Of a stretch of 18,803 bases of DNA, positions 15,295 through 18,803 are shown piece by piece. Numbering within the stretch: position 1 is the stretch's first letter; each line of letters opens with the position of its first letter. Location of the stretch: the NCBI RefSeq assembly GCF_938017615.1, contig NZ_CALIJA010000009.1, positions 1 through 18,803 on the forward strand, in the 5' to 3' direction. The notes beneath the pieces are model-generated. The model saw nothing but the letters and a program-made list of their open reading frames with translations, was not told the DNA's origin and ran no database searches. The DNA is from an uncultured Campylobacter sp. GTDB lineage: Bacteria; Campylobacterota; Campylobacteria; Campylobacterales; Campylobacteraceae. The position numbers and the translations under genes are program-made.

Positions 15295-16540
15295 CGTTTT
15301 CCTTTCGTAAGATAATGTTCGTGGAGCTTTTAAGGCTTAGATAGGTTTTCATCACTTTTTTAACCGCGTTTTTATCTAGACTTTTGATCTCGCGCTCCAG
15401 CCTAAATAGCGCGTCCAGATCGCCGCGGACGATGTAGCTACCGTACATCTGCGCTACCTTGCTAGCGCTGTCGAGGGAGTAGATCAGATCGCTGCTTAGG
15501 GTGTTTTTGATCTTTAACATATCATCGTCGCTTATTTTAGCTTTTTTGGCTTTTTCGATCAGCGCCAAAATTTCATCTCTTAGCGCCTCGCCGCTTACGC
15601 CCTGGTTGCAAACGGCAAAGACCATAAATAAATTCTCGTCCTTGGCGCTCATATCGTAGATGTTGATCTGATTGGCGAGCTTTTTCTCATCGACCAGCAC
15701 GCGCTGCAAAAGCGAGCTCTTGCCGCCGCTAAGATATATATCCATCGCTTTGATCGCCGCGGCGTCAGGGTGGTTAAACGGCGGAATTTTAAAGGCGACT
15801 GCAACGATCTGCGCCTCGCTGTTTTTGTAAATAACGCTAAGCTTCTCGCCGTCTTGCGCAGGCTCGGTGCAGTGAAGGCGCGGAATTTCGCCCTTATTTT
15901 TTACCGGCGCGAAATATTTTTTAGCCGCATCAAACGCCGCCTTTTCGCCGATGTCGCCGGTGATCAGCAGCACGGCGTTTCGCGGCTGATAAAATTTAGC
16001 GTGAAATTCCTTGATATCTTTTATGCTCCAGTTTTCGATGTCCTTGCGAAAGCCGATCGGCGTCCAGTGGTATGGATGGTACAAAAACGCGGCGTTATAG
16101 AGCCTGAAAAATAGGTATCCGAACGGATCGTTATCGGTGCGCCACAGCCGCTCCTCGAGTACAACCTTGCGCTCGGGCTGAAATTCTCTGTCTTTGAGGC
16201 TTAAGTTTTGCATTATGTCGGCGTAAAGATCTAAGCAGACCTCTAAATTTGAGCTCGCGCACTTGATGAAGTAGTGCGTGTAATCAAAGCCCGTGCTTGC
16301 GTTATTCACGCCACCAAAGCCCTTTACGATCGCGTCGAACTCGCCCGCCTTGCGATTTTTCGTGGATTTAAAATTTAGATGCTCCAGCATGTGCGCGATG
16401 CCGCTTTTGCCCATCGTCTCGTCGCGCGAGCCGACGTTGTAAAACACGTCCACGCTGATGACGCCGCTGCCTTTATTCATCGGGATGTGATAAATTTGAA
16501 GCCCATTTTGCAGCGTGATTTTCTTAAATTTCGGAAACAT
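15287..16540 (-). CDS. M16-family zinc metallopeptidase (PqqL/insulinase-like)
   Basis: The 417-residue product has the inverted zinc motif HMLEH (His50, Glu53, His54) and the third ligand Glu130 in ERKVVLEE, 76 residues on. The catalytic domain is therefore intact. The second half (from about residue 215) is the non-catalytic M16 partner domain with LSGGKSSLLQRVL and YSLDSASKVAQMYGSY. There is no signal peptide, so cytoplasmic action on peptides is most likely. The length matches the single-chain bacterial processing-peptidase type. Its ATG overlaps the pyrD stop by one base (TAATG). I recall this gene between pyrD and dapA in C. jejuni. The physiological substrate is unknown. Confidence 0.93.
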   Translation of the reverse strand: MFPKFKKITLQNGLQIYHIPMNKGSGVISVDVFYNVGSRDETMGKSGIAHMLEHLNFKSTKNRKAGEFDAIVKGFGGVNNASTGFDYTHYFIKCASSNLEVCLDLYADIMQNLSLKDREFQPERKVVLEERLWRTDNDPFGYLFFRLYNAAFLYHPYHWTPIGFRKDIENWSIKDIKEFHAKFYQPRNAVLLITGDIGEKAAFDAAKKYFAPVKNKGEIPRLHCTEPAQDGEKLSVIYKNSEAQIVAVAFKIPPFNHPDAAAIKAMDIYLSGGKSSLLQRVLVDEKKLANQINIYDMSAKDENLFMVFAVCNQGVSGEALRDEILALIEKAKKAKISDDDMLKIKNTLSSDLIYSLDSASKVAQMYGSYIVRGDLDALFRLEREIKSLDKNAVKKVMKTYLSLKSSTNIILRKENDE

Positions 16541-18606
16541 TAATCTTTTTTCGCCTTTCGTTTTTTGCTTGAGTTTTGCTCTGCGTCTTGGGCGCCGCTC
16601 GCTTCTTTGACCTCTTTAAGCTCTTTGGTCTCTTCGACCTCGGAATTTTTAGTTTTGGCGCCGCCTTGTTTTGCGTTTTTGGCCTTGGAGCTTTTGCTTT
16701 CTGCGCTACCTTTTGGCACGGCTTTAGTTTTAGAATTTTTACTTTCTATGTCGTTTTTTGACGCGGCTTTGGTCGCGGTTTTATTTTTAGATGCGGTTTT
16801 TGTTTTGGCGGTTTTGCTTGCCGCGCTGCTTTGTTTCGCGTTTTTGGCCTCTAAATTCTCGCTCTTTGCACCGCTTTGCGAGAGATTTTTTACTTCGGCG
16901 TCCTTCTGCTGCGAGGCGTTATCCTGCGCGGCGTCATTATCCTGCGGAGTTTCCTTCTGTGCGGCGTCATTCTGCGAGGCATCCTTTGAAATTTTACCGC
17001 GCTTGGAGCTTACGCTGCTCTTGGAGGTAGTTTTTGAAATTTTATCCGACTTTCGATCCGCGCCGCTTTGCTTTGTGCTTTTAGCCTCTAAATTTTTGCT
17101 TTTTACACTGCTTCGTTTTGTATTTTTAACCTCGGAAATTTTGTTCTCCGCGCTACTTTGCTCGATTGATCTTTGATCCGTCGCGACAGCTGCGCTTACT
17201 AAGGCGTTTAAATTTGCCGAAGCGCTAGAATTTTTGTCTGATTCGGAGCTTGAGCCCGTTTGAGCGCTTAAAATTTCATCTGCTTGAACGCTCGAAATTT
17301 CATCTGTTTTAGCGGCAGAAATTTCGTCAGCTTGGGCGCTCGATATTTCGCTTTTGCCGTCATTTGAAATTCCGTTCGCATCCCTGCTTTCGGGCGCGTT
17401 TGAAATTTTATCCGTTTCCTCGCCTTTGCTCGCACTTGAAATTTCATCCGTTTTAGCTTCCGCGTCTTTATTTTCGCAAGCGCGCAAATCCGCACCGTCG
17501 CCGTGACTTTCGGCGCGATCGCCTCTCGCGCCGTATCCTTCGCCCGCGCGATCTTTTAAATTCGCCCCGACCGCCTCGCTGATGTTTTTAAAACCGTCTG
17601 CGCGCAAAAGCTCTGCCAGCCCTTCGTTGATCGATTTTGCGACGAACGGACCTTTGAAGATAAAGGCGGTAAAAATTTGAACCAGGCTCGCGCCCGATTT
17701 GATGCGCTCGTAGGCCTCCTGCGCGCTGTCTATGCCGCCGCAGCTGATTAGGATCGTGCGGCCGAAGAGCTCGCGAGCGACCTGCGCGAAAAGCTCGCGC
17801 GATTTTTCGGTGATCAGCCTGCCGCTTAGGCCGCCGAAATCCCTGGCATTGGGGCTCAGCGAATAATCAACGCTGGTGTTGTTTATGATGATGCCGCTTG
17901 CGCCGCTTTGCACCGCGCACTCGCACAGCGCGATCGCCTGATCTGCGCTCATATCGGGCGCCAGCTTTAAGACGAGCGGCCTGTTCGTGATCTTTTTCAT
18001 CGCTTTGATCAGCTCGCTTATGAAGCTGTTTTCTTGCAAAGCACGCAGATTGGGGGTGTTCGGCGAGCTTACGTTGATGATGAAAAAATCGCATAGCCCG
18101 TTAAATTTACGGCCCAAGGCTTCGTAATCGCTTAGCGCATCCTCGTTCGAGGTGGCTTTGTTTTTGCCGATGTTTGCGGCGATCGGGATTACAAAAGGAT
18201 AAATTTTTCGCACGCGACGCTCGATAATATCGGCGCCTTCGTTGTTAAAGCCCATCGCGTTTTGAATGCTCTGCTCGCTAACGAGGCGAAAAAGTCGCGG
18301 CTTTTCGTTGCCGCTTTGAGGTCGCGGCGTAAAGGTGCCAAAATCGATGTGTCCGAAGCCAAGAGCGGCCAGCGGCGCGATCATCGTGGCGTTTTTGTCG
18401 AAGCCACCCGCGATACCTACGGGGTTATCAAAGCTGAGATTCCATATATTTTGAGTTAAAATTTCATCTTTATAAATGCCGAATTTTGCCAGAGCTTCAA
18501 GCCCGCCCGGAGTCGCATAAAGTGCACGAAGTCCGAATTCTGCGATCTTATGAGCGGTTTCTGGATCAAATCGAAAAAAGATTTTTTTCAAGGTATCGTA
18601 ATTCAT
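16540..18606 (-). CDS. pyrD: Class 2 (quinone-linked) dihydroorotate dehydrogenase with long low-complexity C-terminal tail
   Basis: PyrD oxidises dihydroorotate to orotate with quinone as acceptor, at the inner membrane, in pyrimidine synthesis. Residues 1-350 are a complete class 2 enzyme. They include the N-terminal membrane-binding helices, PVGIAGGFDKNA (62-73), TFTPRPQSGNEKPRLFR (91-107), and NVSSPNTPNLR with catalytic Ser181 and Asn183. They also include INNTS (241-245), GGLSGRL and ISCGGIDS. Normal PyrD would end near residue 350. Here the frame stays open for 338 more residues (DNA about 17556-16543). First comes an acidic Ser/Ala/Asp stretch with repeated DEISS units (386-445). After it comes a Lys/Ser/Ala/Asn-rich part with near-repeats such as SKNLEAKSTKQS (503-514) and SENLEAKNAKQS (582-593), ending KKRKAKKD. 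GAGGAAA precedes the ATG. It is the first gene of the operon. Confidence 0.93.
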   Translation of the reverse strand: MNYDTLKKIFFRFDPETAHKIAEFGLRALYATPGGLEALAKFGIYKDEILTQNIWNLSFDNPVGIAGGFDKNATMIAPLAALGFGHIDFGTFTPRPQSGNEKPRLFRLVSEQSIQNAMGFNNEGADIIERRVRKIYPFVIPIAANIGKNKATSNEDALSDYEALGRKFNGLCDFFIINVSSPNTPNLRALQENSFISELIKAMKKITNRPLVLKLAPDMSADQAIALCECAVQSGASGIIINNTSVDYSLSPNARDFGGLSGRLITEKSRELFAQVARELFGRTILISCGGIDSAQEAYERIKSGASLVQIFTAFIFKGPFVAKSINEGLAELLRADGFKNISEAVGANLKDRAGEGYGARGDRAESHGDGADLRACENKDAEAKTDEISSASKGEETDKISNAPESRDANGISNDGKSEISSAQADEISAAKTDEISSVQADEILSAQTGSSSESDKNSSASANLNALVSAAVATDQRSIEQSSAENKISEVKNTKRSSVKSKNLEAKSTKQSGADRKSDKISKTTSKSSVSSKRGKISKDASQNDAAQKETPQDNDAAQDNASQQKDAEVKNLSQSGAKSENLEAKNAKQSSAASKTAKTKTASKNKTATKAASKNDIESKNSKTKAVPKGSAESKSSKAKNAKQGGAKTKNSEVEETKELKEVKEASGAQDAEQNSSKKRKAKKD

Positions 18607-18803
18607 AATGTTTCCTCAAATTTTGCATAATGGTAGCTAAAATTTAATTAAATATAGATAAGGAATTCGCGCTGAATTGCAATTCGCGGCGGTTAAATTT
18701 AATTTTAGAATTACGCGAGAAATGCAGGTAAAATTTCTACGGCTTGCAATGGGCGGTTTAAATTTACGCAGAAGTTCAAAGATGTGCGGTGTAAATTTTA
18801 TAA

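Noticed and set aside
16565..17176. 203-codon plus-strand ORF opposite the pyrD tail
   Set aside because: It is the mirror of the lysine/serine-rich tail: Phe/Leu/Ala/Cys-rich, with no ribosome-binding site or recognisable domain. The sense frame is continuous with pyrD.
1..18803. tRNA, rRNA, riboswitch or insertion sequence
   Set aside because: No cloverleaf, conserved rRNA segment, known riboswitch core or transposase was seen on either strand by eye; a dedicated covariance-model search was not possible.

Overview
The window reads as chromosome of a relatively GC-rich Campylobacter (Campylobacterota), of the C. gracilis / rectus / showae / curvus type. The grounds are the gene content, the very frequent AAATTT words, the short spacing and 1-8 nt overlaps between genes, and two gene orders that I recall from C. 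jejuni: htrA-cbpA-hspR-kefB, and pyrD-M16 protease-dapA-SDR. This assignment is inference; no 16S or other marker gene is present.

Region 1 (1-5301) is a stress and ion-homeostasis block. A tandemly repetitive stretch ends in a rho-independent terminator belonging to a gene left of the window. The periplasmic protease gene htrA lies on the minus strand and is divergent from cbpA-hspR on the plus strand. A HAIR-like HspR operator overlaps the -35 box of a well-formed cbpA promoter, which suggests autoregulation of the DnaJ-like chaperone/repressor pair. After a 486-base gap comes a KefB-type cation/proton antiporter.

Region 2 (about 5300-10640) is accessory and partly decayed, with every gene on the minus strand. 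It holds a multi-pass membrane protein gene broken by two compensating frameshifts, a SAM methyltransferase gene with one missing G in its SAM-binding motif, and a previously unlisted 68-codon decayed ORF with two in-frame TAG codons. It also holds an SF0329-like protein, two unrecognised genes overlapping by 8 bases, and the C-terminal stump of an iron-type ABC transporter ATPase. A good plus-strand terminator sits among these minus-strand genes without an obvious partner.

Region 3 (about 10640-18606) is housekeeping, all minus strand. Reading in the direction of transcription: pyrD (class 2 dihydroorotate dehydrogenase with an abnormal 338-residue Lys/Ser/Ala-rich tail), an M16 zinc protease, dapA, a FabL-like SDR and pgsA. 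These five are joined by overlaps of 0-8 bases and look like one operon. A 670-base non-coding stretch full of short AT-rich words separates pgsA from rseP, which overlaps yggS by 4 bases. The operon mixes pyrimidine synthesis, lysine/peptidoglycan precursor synthesis, fatty-acid-type reduction and phospholipid head-group synthesis.

No rRNA, tRNA, CRISPR array, complete insertion sequence, integrase or phage gene was seen. The most unusual items are the PyrD tail, the cluster of frameshifts and remnants in region 2, and the HspR operator. I did not find a clearly new multi-gene defence or metabolic system.
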